Shown in pieces: positions 6,546 through 13,145 of a stretch of 13,699 nucleotides of DNA (position 1 is the first letter of the stretch; every line of letters begins with the position of its first letter). This DNA is from Sutterella sp. (GTDB lineage: Bacteria > Pseudomonadota > Gammaproteobacteria > Burkholderiales > Burkholderiaceae_F), in NCBI GenBank assembly GCA_020025955.1, contig JAHHRF010000046.1:1-13699 (forward strand). Direction: 5' to 3'. The translations under genes and the position numbers were made by a program. The notes under the pieces were generated by a model. The model did no database searches. It saw nothing but the letters and a program-made list of their open reading frames with translations, and was not told the origin of the DNA.

Positions 6546-6770
6546 GGCTTTACACGGAGAAAATTTCCTGCGTCCGTCGAGCCATTCCCAATTGCTTGGG
6601 GTTACTATCCTTTTGAGGGTTCGAGTTTTAAGAAGACTCTCGGAGTAGGCACCACACGTTGTGCCTCGGCATTCGGAAAACCTGTGCCAAGCCTGTCTTG
6701 ATACGGTAACATTAGGCGTTTCGCGTCCGTCCGCCCCTTCTTTATGAGTGTAGGGGCCATCTTCAAAGGA

Positions 6771-6809
6771 GGTTCCTCTCTTTTTGAGGAGCGTGTTAAC
6801 CGTTTTTTT
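6771..6809 (+). terminator. candidate leader terminator/attenuator before the symporter gene
   Basis: GGTTCCTC (6771-6778) folds with GAGG (6786-6789) and, past an 8-base bulge, AACC (6798-6801). Seven T residues follow (6803-6809). Alternatively TGTTAACCGT (6794-6803) can pair with ACGGTAACA (6703-6711), one base bulged. The T-tract ends 23 bases before the GTG start, so transcription would stop before the coding region. The hairpin is imperfect. Confidence 0.4.
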
Positions 6810-6832
6810 CAAAACAATAGAGGGAGTGTGTC

Positions 6833-8341
6833 GTGGAACAAGCAACCGTCATCGTACAGAGCATTAATAGCTTGCTCTGGGGGGTGTACTGCCTGATCCC
6901 CTTGTTAGTGGGGACCGGGATTTATTTCACCTTTAAATTACGATTCATGCAGATTCGACGCTTCGGCATCGCCGTGCGTCAAGTATTCGGTAGTTTGAAT
7001 GTATTTGGGAAAGCGGCCGACAAGGATGGGATGAGTTCCTTCCAGTCGCTCGCGACCGCCATCTCGGCTCAGGTCGGGACGGGGAACTTAGCTGGGGTCG
7101 CCACCGCCATTGCAATGGGGGGGCCGGGCGCTATTTTCTGGATGTGGATTGCCGCCTTCTTTGGGATGGCCACCATCTTTGCAGAAGCCGTTTTAGCGCA
7201 GGTCTACCGTACGCGTGACAGTAAGGGTCACATCACGGGGGGTCCGGCTTACTACATCTCGCAGGGTTTAGGGAGCAAGTCCTTAGCCGCGTTCTTTGCC
7301 ATTGCCATCATCATCGCCTTGGGCTTTGTGGGCAACATGGTGCAGGCCAACTCCATTGCGGACGCCTTTAAGACGGCGTTTGACATTCCGGTGTGGTTCA
7401 CGGGGATCGTGGTCTTCATGCTCGCTGGCTTCATCTTCATTGGTGGCATGAAGCGTATTGCCTCCTTTGCGGAAAAAGTCGTGCCCTTTATGGCACTCGT
7501 CTACATCATCGGTTCCATCACCATCATCGTGGGGAACGCCGAAGCGATCGGTCACGTCTTTGAAATGATCTTTGTGGGTGCCTTTAACCCGCAGGCCGCC
7601 ACGGGCGGTGCGATCGGCGTGGGGATCAAGGAAGCCATCCGTTACGGTGTGGCTCGCGGTCTCTTTAGTAATGAAGCTGGGATGGGGTCGACCCCGCACG
7701 CGCATGCCGTCGCTAAGGTTCGTCATCCGGCGGAACAGGGCTTTGCAGCCGTTGTTGGGCTCTTCTTTGACACCTTCATCGTGGTGACGATGACGGCGCT
7801 CGTGATTCTCTGCACGGTGGAACCCGCCAACTTTACGACGGGGATTTCGTTGACGCAGCAGGCCTTCACCAACGGGCTCGGTCCCATTGGTAATGGGTTC
7901 GTCGCGGTCTGTCTCTTGTTCTTTGCCTTCACGACGATTATCGGCTGGTACTTCTTTGCGGAACAAAACGTCAAGTATTTGTTCGGTCTCAAGTGGGTCC
8001 CGACCTACCGCGTGATTGTGCTCTGCTTCTTGATGATGGGTTCCTTCTTACAGGTCACCCTCGTCTGGGAATTAGCCGACCTCTTCAATGGCTTGATGGT
8101 CATTCCTAACGTCATCGCCTTGATTGGGCTCGCGAAGATTGTCGACAAGGCTTTAGAAGACTACGACGACAACTTTGCCTTGGGTAAGCCCTGCGCCTTT
8201 GGTGAAAACGTACCGGAAGGCACGCACAACCATAAGCCCAAGAAGAAGCACAAGATCAAAAAGAGCATGCTCCCGCACCCCTTGGGTGGTTTAACGGCGC
8301 GCATCTCGCACACGGTTCGTCGTCGACGCCGTCAAAAGTAA
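6833..8341 (+). CDS. AGCS-family sodium:alanine/glycine symporter
   Basis: 502-residue inner-membrane carrier of the alanine-or-glycine:cation symporter family, which imports small amino acids with Na+. About ten to eleven hydrophobic segments are visible. Family signatures: FQSLATAISAQVGTGNLAG (70-88), the core transport motif; GGPAYYI (136-142); and ARGLFSNEAGMGSTPHAHA (274-292). The start is GTG 6833, supported by GAGGGAG six bases upstream (6820-6826). The last ~35 residues form an unusually basic cytoplasmic tail (KPKKKHKIKK at 468-477 and a run of five Arg near the end). The exact substrate, alanine or glycine, cannot be read from the sequence. The long leader with a terminator-like hairpin suggests regulation by attenuation. 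A strong terminator follows and is shared with rmuC. Confidence 0.93.
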   Translation: MEQATVIVQSINSLLWGVYCLIPLLVGTGIYFTFKLRFMQIRRFGIAVRQVFGSLNVFGKAADKDGMSSFQSLATAISAQVGTGNLAGVATAIAMGGPGAIFWMWIAAFFGMATIFAEAVLAQVYRTRDSKGHITGGPAYYISQGLGSKSLAAFFAIAIIIALGFVGNMVQANSIADAFKTAFDIPVWFTGIVVFMLAGFIFIGGMKRIASFAEKVVPFMALVYIIGSITIIVGNAEAIGHVFEMIFVGAFNPQAATGGAIGVGIKEAIRYGVARGLFSNEAGMGSTPHAHAVAKVRHPAEQGFAAVVGLFFDTFIVVTMTALVILCTVEPANFTTGISLTQQAFTNGLGPIGNGFVAVCLLFFAFTTIIGWYFFAEQNVKYLFGLKWVPTYRVIVLCFLMMGSFLQVTLVWELADLFNGLMVIPNVIALIGLAKIVDKALEDYDDNFALGKPCAFGENVPEGTHNHKPKKKHKIKKSMLPHPLGGLTARISHTVRRRRRQK

Positions 8342-8393
8342 AGGAAAAGCACGCTACGCTCACAAGCGTCAAGCGTCGCTAACTCTCAAACAA

Positions 8394-8436
8394 AACGGGA
8401 CGTGAAGGGCCTCATCCTTCACGTCCCGTTGTCTTT
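8394..8436. terminator. bidirectional intrinsic terminator, symporter / rmuC
   Basis: AACGGGACGTGAAGG (8394-8408) and CCTTCACGTCCCGTT (8416-8430) form a perfect 15-bp stem with a 7-base loop. The plus strand continues GTCTTTTCT and the minus strand TTGTTTGAG. It sits between the convergent ends of the symporter and rmuC genes. Confidence 0.85.
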
Positions 8437-8446
8437 TCTCGGTCCT

Positions 8447-9955
8447 TTACGAGTGCGTCACAGCGCTCGATTCGTCAGAGGTGGCCACCCCCGCTACGGG
8501 GAGCACATCAGGCGTTGGCGTGGTCTCTATCGGCAACGCGTCTGGGGTCGAACTGTCTTCCAAAACCGGCGTCGTTAAATCCCCTTTCTGGCGCAAGGCT
8601 GACATCTTCTTTTCAATCACACGCTGACGGCGATCCACCAAGTCGAGGCTCTCTTGCGCCTGGGCAAAGCGTTTACGCACACTTTCAAAGCCCTTACCAA
8701 AGGCGTCAAATTCTTTCTGAACGTCTCCCAACAAGTGCCAGACTTCCGTGGAGCGCTCTTGAAGGGCAAAACTCACAAAGCCCATCTGAAGGCTATTAAT
8801 TAAGGCGGAGACCACGGTGGGTCCCACGGGCGTCACATGGAACGTCGTCTGCAATTCTTCAAAGAGCCCCGGCACACTAATCACCTCCGCGTAGAGGCTT
8901 TCGCTAGGCAAATACATGATCGCGAAGTCCGTGGTTAACGGCGGCAAGATGTACTTCTTTTCAATGCTCTTGGCTTGCTCACGAATGGCACGCGCCAAGC
9001 CCTTTCTGGCTTGATCAATCAGGTCTTTGTCGCCTGCTTCTTGAGCGTCCGTTAAGCGATAGTAGTCTTCCACGGGGAATTTGGAGTCAATGGGCAACCA
9101 CACGGGGGTATCACGTCGACGCCCCGGCATCTTGACGGCAAAGTCCACCGCAACATTGCTCCCCGGATAAATACGCGCTTGCGATTGGAATTGCCCTTCC
9201 CCTAAGAGATTGGTGAGAAGCGCCTCCAATTGGGTCTCCCCAAAGGTGCCACGGGTTTTCACATTGGTGAGCACCCCTTTTAAGTCCTGCACGCTTCGTG
9301 CCATGGCTTGCATTTCGCCTAAGCCTTGCTGCACGAGGGCTAACTTGTCGTCTACCGTCTTAAAGGACTGGGTTAAACGGTCCGTCAAGGTTTTGTCGAG
9401 CTTTTCTTCCACGGTCGCGCGCATTGCTTCGAGCTTTTTGTCGTTATCGGCACGAATCTGCGCGATGTTCGTTTGCATCTCACGGCGCATGTCACCCAAG
9501 GCTTTATTGAGTTCATCACGCAGCGACGTACTCGTCTGCAGGCTCTGATCCATCAAGGTTTTCAACCCGCTTTGGGTATGTGAGAGCATCGTGACGTTGG
9601 CGCTTTGGGCTTTTTCAGCCATGGCGCTTAAGGCTAAACGGTTTTCTTGCGCCAAGTCCCCTAAGGCTTTTTGGCTCGTTTGCTGTCCCGCTTGCACGCG
9701 CTCCGCAATTGTTGCGACGTCATGACGAAGCGCCGACTCCGACTGGCGTTGTGAGAGAAGTAAATCTTCTTTTTGCTCACGCAAACACTGGGCGGTTAAC
9801 TCAAAGTGAGCTGCACGGTCTTCGTCCATGAGCGCGCGAAGGTTGTCCTCATGCTGGGCTTTCCCTCGCACCAAGGTGACGAGCACCACGAGGTTCAGCC
9901 CCACCAAGAGTACGAGCCCGGCTAAAAGCAAAATGGAGTCTAAAGAAAACGCCAT
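8447..9955 (-). CDS. rmuC: DNA recombination protein RmuC
   Basis: 502 residues. RmuC proteins have an N-terminal membrane anchor, a long coiled coil and a nuclease-like domain; E. coli RmuC limits recombination at inverted repeats. Here a hydrophobic helix (8-28) is followed by a Gln/Leu/Arg-rich coiled coil (35-230). The conserved core follows: TRGTFGETQLEALL (234-247), VDFAV (270-274), PIDSKFP (288-294, a D-x-K pattern like PD-(D/E)xK nucleases), AIMYLPSESLYAE (345-357), VGPTVVSAL (377-385) and LGDVQKEF (409-416). The last ~45 residues are a Thr/Pro/Asp-rich tail that is probably disordered. AGGA lies 9 bases before the ATG. The gene follows the antiporter gene, whose chromosomal stop is 91 bases away, and may be co-transcribed with it. 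Confidence 0.93.
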   Translation of the reverse strand: MAFSLDSILLLAGLVLLVGLNLVVLVTLVRGKAQHEDNLRALMDEDRAAHFELTAQCLREQKEDLLLSQRQSESALRHDVATIAERVQAGQQTSQKALGDLAQENRLALSAMAEKAQSANVTMLSHTQSGLKTLMDQSLQTSTSLRDELNKALGDMRREMQTNIAQIRADNDKKLEAMRATVEEKLDKTLTDRLTQSFKTVDDKLALVQQGLGEMQAMARSVQDLKGVLTNVKTRGTFGETQLEALLTNLLGEGQFQSQARIYPGSNVAVDFAVKMPGRRRDTPVWLPIDSKFPVEDYYRLTDAQEAGDKDLIDQARKGLARAIREQAKSIEKKYILPPLTTDFAIMYLPSESLYAEVISVPGLFEELQTTFHVTPVGPTVVSALINSLQMGFVSFALQERSTEVWHLLGDVQKEFDAFGKGFESVRKRFAQAQESLDLVDRRQRVIEKKMSALRQKGDLTTPVLEDSSTPDALPIETTPTPDVLPVAGVATSDESSAVTHS

Positions 9956-9994
9956 GAGAAGGAATCCTATGAAGGAAGGGAATCACCCATACGC

Positions 9995-10025
9995 TTCACG
10001 CGTGCTGGCAATGAGCACGCGTGAA
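9995..10025. repeat. 12-bp perfect inverted repeat between the antiporter gene and rmuC
   Basis: TTCACGCGTGCT (9995-10006) and AGCACGCGTGAA (10014-10025) are perfectly complementary across a 7-base loop. Each arm contains the palindrome CACGCGTG. On the minus strand, in the direction of both genes, the stem is followed by GCGTATGGG with no T-tract. It is therefore a poor intrinsic terminator. It may stabilise or process the mRNA between the two genes, or be a protein binding site. Confidence 0.6.
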
Positions 10026-10046
10026 AGAAAAGAAAAAAGTTCAGGA

Positions 10047-12050
10047 TTAATCGTCCGACTTCTTGAAGGGGAGTTTGGAGAGCAGCCCCTTGAGCCCCTT
10101 GGGCTGGTCGTCGTGGGACGCGTCTTTCTCTTCTTCGCCATTGAAGCGACGACGTAACCAACGCCCCGTCCACTTGGCCGAGCCTTCGATCGCCTGACCA
10201 CAAACAGCCACGCCCTTGGCCGACTGTTGACCCAACAAGCGAACGCCCTTTTGAAGTTTCCCAGGATCTTTGACTTCCATGTCCTGCGGACCTTCGTCGA
10301 GTTCGGCTGTACGCACGGGGGCTTCCGGACCGTGGACTTCATGGAAGACGCCGTCGATTTCTTTAGCCATGGCGCCTGCCGTGGCTTCCAAGTCGCACAT
10401 CACGCAGGTGTCTTCGTCCGCATGAATGTCAGAGACTTCATCCACATTCGGGACACGCACCAAAACTTTGAGTTCAGGCACCAACTGACGGGCACGGGTC
10501 AAAATCTGGCGGTTATAGACCACGTTTTCGTCGGGCAACACCAAGAGTTTGGCCTTCGTAACACGGGCTTTAATTAACGCCATCGGATCAATGGGGTCAC
10601 CCGAAATCAAGGCCGCCCCATAGGGCGCCAATTCTTTTGGATCAGGCAGCGATTCGTCTGGCGTCACCAAACAGACCACGGGCAACTTCTGCGCTTTAAT
10701 GCGGGTGAGTAAACCTTTGACCATCGGGTTAAAGCCCACGACAATCACGTGATTGTCGAGCACGGGCGCAATGGCGGCACCGGGCGCCACCGTCGGGCGG
10801 GATAAGGGATTTTCACGCATCGCGGCACGACGCATAAAGGGGTAGCGCGTCACCCAGTGGAATTTCACTTTCGGAATGAAGTGGAACATCACCGGATTCA
10901 AGGCAATCGTGAGAATCGATGCAGCCACAATGAGGCTCATCGTTTCTTTGTCCGCTAACCCTAAGCTAATGCCATGCCCCGCGAGAATAAAGGAGAATTC
11001 CCCGATCTGAGACAAGCATGCCCCTACGATCACAGCGGTTTGCAAGGGCCACCCTAAGAAGACCACGATCAACATCGACATCGTGCTCGTGATGAGCATG
11101 ATGATGACCATCACAAAGAGCACAGCCAACGGTTCTTCAATAAAGACGTGCCAATCGAGCAAAAGGCCGACCGATACAAAGAAGAGCACGGCAAAGGCGT
11201 CTTGAAGGGGTAAGGAGTTCACAGCTGCTCGGTGAGCATAGTTACTCTCACGCATCACCATACCGGCAAAGAAGGCCCCCAGGGCGTAACTCACGTGGAA
11301 GATCACCCCAGCGCCATAGGCCACCCCAATGGCGAGCGCTAAAACGCAGAGGGTGAAGAGCTCTCGGGAACCCAGTTCCGCCACTTTTCGAAGCACAAAC
11401 GGAAAGAGTCGGCGACCCACGAGGAGCATGATCGCCACAAAGACCCCCACCCCTAAGAGGGTGCTCGACAAACTCACGGCAATCGCTTCGGGCGTTAGCG
11501 CATCGGGGCTATTCAAAATCTGGGCCATCAAAGGCATACACACCATGATGAAGACCGAGACCAAGTCTTGAACGACCAGCCACCCAATCACCACTTGACC
11601 ATGCGCCCCACTCGTATAGTGACGAAGCTCTAACGCCTTCATGACCACCACGGTCGAGGCACACGAAAGCGTCAACCCAAAGACCAAGGCTTGCGGCAAA
11701 CTCCAGTCCCACGCCAGGGTAGCGAGCAGTGCCCCCGCGGTCGCAGAACACGTCATCTGTAAGAGTGCCCCCGTGACCGCCACCTTTTTCACACGCATCA
11801 AGTCCGCAATGGAAAAGTGTAAGCCCACCCCAAACATCAAGAGCATGACCCCGAGTTCGGCAAACTCTTGAGTCGCTGCGCGGTCCACGTCAGGCAAGCC
11901 CGGCACCAACGTCACACAGACGCCGGCCAGGATATACCCGACGAGCGCGGGCATTTTGGCAAAACGCTCCGCCAGGTACCCGAAAATTAAAGCGAGACCA
12001 AACGCAGTCACCAGGGTCGTAATCAAAACAAAGGAGTCGGACTCATGCAT
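10047..12050 (-). CDS. ybaL: YbaL-type monovalent cation:proton antiporter with altered RCK domain
   Basis: CPA2-family antiporter related to KefC and E. coli YbaL, 667 residues from the chosen start. Residues 8-390 are the membrane part, with LVGYILAG (36-43), ELGVMLLMFGVGLHFS (65-80), WLVVQDLV (157-164, the ion-site QD), LGAFFAGMV (257-265) and QIGEFSFILAG (348-358). Residues 434-570 are an RCK/TrkA-N domain. Its nucleotide motif reads GFNPMVKG (439-446) rather than GxGxxG, and the acid after beta 2 is also absent. Residues 575-667 are a charged tail. The frame extends upstream to a TTG at 12119 and ATG 12098. ATG 12050 is chosen because YbaL begins there (MHxxxxxITT) and AGGAAG lies 10 bases upstream. 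It is probably the first gene of a pair with rmuC. Confidence 0.88.
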   Translation of the reverse strand: MHESDSFVLITTLVTAFGLALIFGYLAERFAKMPALVGYILAGVCVTLVPGLPDVDRAATQEFAELGVMLLMFGVGLHFSIADLMRVKKVAVTGALLQMTCSATAGALLATLAWDWSLPQALVFGLTLSCASTVVVMKALELRHYTSGAHGQVVIGWLVVQDLVSVFIMVCMPLMAQILNSPDALTPEAIAVSLSSTLLGVGVFVAIMLLVGRRLFPFVLRKVAELGSRELFTLCVLALAIGVAYGAGVIFHVSYALGAFFAGMVMRESNYAHRAAVNSLPLQDAFAVLFFVSVGLLLDWHVFIEEPLAVLFVMVIIMLITSTMSMLIVVFLGWPLQTAVIVGACLSQIGEFSFILAGHGISLGLADKETMSLIVAASILTIALNPVMFHFIPKVKFHWVTRYPFMRRAAMRENPLSRPTVAPGAAIAPVLDNHVIVVGFNPMVKGLLTRIKAQKLPVVCLVTPDESLPDPKELAPYGAALISGDPIDPMALIKARVTKAKLLVLPDENVVYNRQILTRARQLVPELKVLVRVPNVDEVSDIHADEDTCVMCDLEATAGAMAKEIDGVFHEVHGPEAPVRTAELDEGPQDMEVKDPGKLQKGVRLLGQQSAKGVAVCGQAIEGSAKWTGRWLRRRFNGEEEKDASHDDQPKGLKGLLSKLPFKKSDD

Positions 12051-12355
12051 GCCCAGGGCGCTTCCTAAAATAAGGGTTTTCCCTTTGGCGTAGACCATGC
12101 GAATCTCGCACGCGTTCAACCCAAAGGATTAGATTCAACACAACCTTTAATTGTGCCATCACTCTTGGCTTTACGGGCTTTTTCCCAAAAAAACTTTCTG
12201 CCCTTTTTCCCTACCCGAGTCGTCCAAAGGGAGGGGATCGTCCGTCAACGGGGTTAAACCACACTGCTCCCCTAGCCTCTCCCCTTTATGCGGTATTTGT
12301 AACCCCAACCCTTTCCACCCCATGGTTTTCCCATTAATATTCGAATCCTCACAGG
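12051..12355. other. intergenic region, antiporter gene / tRNA-Arg
   Basis: 305 bases between divergent transcription units. It should hold the antiporter promoter (not confidently located) and the tRNA-Arg promoter. A run of pyrimidine-rich sequence (12180-12330) and A/T-rich patches are seen. No further gene is supported. Confidence 0.4.
12312..12340 (+). promoter_or_regulatory. candidate sigma-70 promoter of tRNA-Arg
   Basis: TTTCCA (12312-12317) and TAATAT (12335-12340) are spaced by exactly 17 bases. Each matches consensus at four of six positions. Transcription would start near 12347, about 9 bases before the mature tRNA. Confidence 0.4.
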
Positions 12356-12432
12356 GCGGCTGTAGCTCAGTTGGATAGAGTATCTGGCTACGAACCAGAG
12401 GGTCGTGGGTTCGAATCCTGCCAGCCGCGCCA
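12356..12432 (+). tRNA. tRNA-Arg (anticodon ACG)
   Basis: 77 bases including the encoded CCA. The acceptor stem GCGGCTG/CAGCCGC is perfect, with discriminator G. The anticodon stem TCTGG/CCAGA encloses the loop CTACGAA; the anticodon ACG is at 12390-12392. The TTCGAAT loop is canonical, and its stem has two wobble pairs. As in E. coli tRNA-Arg(ACG), A34 should be deaminated to inosine by TadA to read CGU, CGC and CGA. Confidence 0.96.
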
Positions 12433-12441
12433 CTTTTTCAA

Positions 12442-12473
12442 ACCGTCGGTCTTCTAGAAGATTGGACGGTTTT
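12442..12473 (+). terminator. terminator after tRNA-Arg
   Basis: AACCGTC (12441-12447) pairs with GACGGTT (12465-12471), with TCTT/AAGA pairing inside the loop, and TTTT overlaps the 3' arm end. The surrounding TTTTTC..TTTTG makes a fair intrinsic terminator 10 bases after the tRNA. Confidence 0.55.
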
Positions 12474-12502
12474 GAAGTCTAAGGACTACGAAAGTACGGA
12501 TT

Positions 12503-12531
12503 TTGCTTTTTCGCTTCGTTCGTGCTATTCT
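12503..12531 (+). promoter_or_regulatory. candidate promoter of tRNA-Ser
   Basis: TTGCTT (12503-12508) and TATTCT (12526-12531) are spaced by 17 bases. The matches are three of six and four of six. The predicted transcript would carry a ~110-base 5' leader, long for a tRNA, so a closer promoter is possible. Confidence 0.28.
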
Positions 12532-12647
12532 TCGTATCCCTGAGGACGGTTTATCGATTTCATCCGAGATGATAAGCTTGCAAAAATCCTCAAGCCGAAC
12601 GCAGAAGACTCGACCTCGACTGTGTTGAAACGGACATCGGACGCCGC

Positions 12648-12739
12648 GGAGAAGTGGCAGAGTGGTCGAATGCACACCCCTGCTAAGGGTGCAGGTCTGA
12701 ATAAGGGCCTCGGGGGTTCGAATCCCCCCTTCTCCGCCA
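12648..12739 (+). tRNA. tRNA-Ser (anticodon GCT)
   Basis: 92 bases including encoded CCA, with the long variable arm of serine tRNAs. The acceptor stem GGAGAAG/CTTCTCC is perfect, with discriminator G. The anticodon stem CACCC/GGGTG encloses CTGCTAA; the anticodon GCT at 12682-12684 reads AGC and AGU. The T-arm is GGGGG TTCGAAT CCCCC. The 3' end is a common target of P4-type integrases, and an integrase remnant lies 187 bases downstream. Confidence 0.97.
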
Positions 12740-12748
12740 GAATTTAGA

Positions 12749-12783
12749 AAGCCTCGTGGTTAACGCCACGGGGCTTTTCTTTT
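12749..12783 (+). terminator. intrinsic terminator after tRNA-Ser
   Basis: AAGCCTCGTGG (12749-12759) pairs with CCACGGGGCTT (12766-12776), one wobble and a 6-base loop. It is followed by TTCTTTT. It lies 9 bases after the tRNA. Confidence 0.85.
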
Positions 12784-12870
12784 ATCCCCAGTCTCCCAAG
12801 TCATTCCCGACGGTAACAAACGGAATCCCATTTTTGTTCCACTCTCAAAAACTAGTCAAAACAACTCGAT

Positions 12871-12876
12871 TATGAT
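12871..12876 (+). promoter_or_regulatory. candidate -10 element before the integrase remnant
   Basis: TATGAT matches TATAAT at five of six positions, 50 bases before ATG 12927. No clear -35 hexamer is seen at 17 bases. Confidence 0.22.
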
Positions 12877-12889
12877 AGTGAGTGTGGGA

Positions 12890-12921
12890 CAACCTCTAAA
12901 AATCATAAAAAATAGAGATTG
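12890..12921. repeat. imperfect inverted repeat before the integrase remnant
   Basis: CAACCTCTA (12890-12898) and TAGAGATTG (12913-12921) pair at eight of nine positions around an A-rich 14-base centre. It ends 5 bases before the ATG at 12927 and could be an operator or a hairpin over the translation start. Confidence 0.35.
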
Positions 12922-12926
12922 ACGTA

Positions 12927-13058
12927 ATGTGTCGGGTAACAGCTAGAGACTATCTGACACTTGGTAATGGTAGCCACTCTGCAGGCGAGGGACTCATTCT
13001 CAAAGTTCGTGGCAACACTCGAACGTGGCTCTACAGATATCAACTCAATAAAAAGCGC
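12927..13058 (+). pseudogene. remnant of a tyrosine integrase (N-terminal arm-binding domain)
   Basis: The first ~44 codons encode ARDYLTLGNGSHSAGEGLIL, KVRGNTRTWLYRYQLNKKR and flanking residues. This matches the start of P4-type integrases (DUF4102 arm-binding domain), with the pattern DGxGLxLxVxxxGxxxWxxRYxxxGKR. The rest of the domain and the whole catalytic domain are missing. It lies directly behind tRNA-Ser and reads away from it, as expected for an integrase at a tRNA attachment site. The frame continues without a stop through ~29 unrelated codons into the HicB-like protein. The codon use (AGA, CTA, AAA-rich) differs from the housekeeping genes nearby. The end of the homology, near 13058, is judged by eye. 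The start codon has no good Shine-Dalgarno sequence. Confidence 0.6.
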
Positions 13059-13091
13059 CTCGCAAAAAGCCTAATCAAGGCTTCAACAAAG

Positions 13092-13123
13092 AAAAAACAG
13101 CCCCCCGCAATCGCGGGGGCTGT
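13092..13123 (-). terminator. minus-strand terminator inside the integrase/HicB junction
   Basis: ACAGCCCCC (13097-13105) plus GC (13107-13108) pairs with GC plus GGGGGCTGT (13113-13123), with one bulged C and loop AATC. On the minus strand the stem is followed by TTTTTTC. A second small minus-oriented hairpin (AAGCCT/AGGCTT, 13067-13083) follows. No minus-strand gene is seen that needs them. Confidence 0.55.
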
Positions 13124-13145
13124 AACTGCCTTCACATTTAAAACT

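Larger units (their letters stand above)
6460..6832. other. non-coding region upstream of the symporter gene
   Basis: 373 bases without a credible protein gene on either strand. It contains a perfect 18-bp palindrome at 6528-6545, a second TCCCAATTG (6586-6594; the first is within the palindrome), a 9-base repeat GCGTCCGTC (6570-6578 and 6723-6731), and several possible hairpins. Those are AGGCAC/GTGCCT at 6647-6666, GCCCCT/AGGGGC at 6733-6756, and the terminator-like structure at 6771-6809. I looked for the glycine riboswitch core (GCCGAAGG, CAGGCAAAAGGAC) and did not find it. No other riboswitch class was recognised. Confidence 0.5.

Noticed and set aside
6520..6830. Glycine riboswitch upstream of the symporter gene
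   Set aside because: The gene family makes it likely, but the conserved core words (GCCGAAGG and CAGGCAAAAGGAC) are absent on both strands.
6495..6845. 116-codon minus-strand frame across the symporter leader
   Set aside because: It has no recognisable domain, no good ribosome binding site, and overlaps the symporter start and its hairpins.
7283..7966. 227-codon open frame on the minus strand inside the symporter gene
   Set aside because: It lies entirely antisense to a well-supported transporter gene. Its product is rich in His, Asp and Arg with no domain, the usual artefact of codon bias on the opposite strand.
12051..12119. Longer antiporter N-terminus from TTG 12119 or ATG 12098
   Set aside because: The family begins at the MHxxxxxITT position (12050), and neither upstream codon has a good ribosome binding site.
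12454..12675. 73-codon minus-strand frame between the tRNA genes
   Set aside because: It overlaps tRNA-Ser and the tRNA-Arg terminator and has no domain or ribosome binding site.
12927..13145. A hidden hicA gene upstream of hicB
   Set aside because: All frames were read for a HicA-like small basic protein with its GSHxxF motif; only the integrase stub was found.
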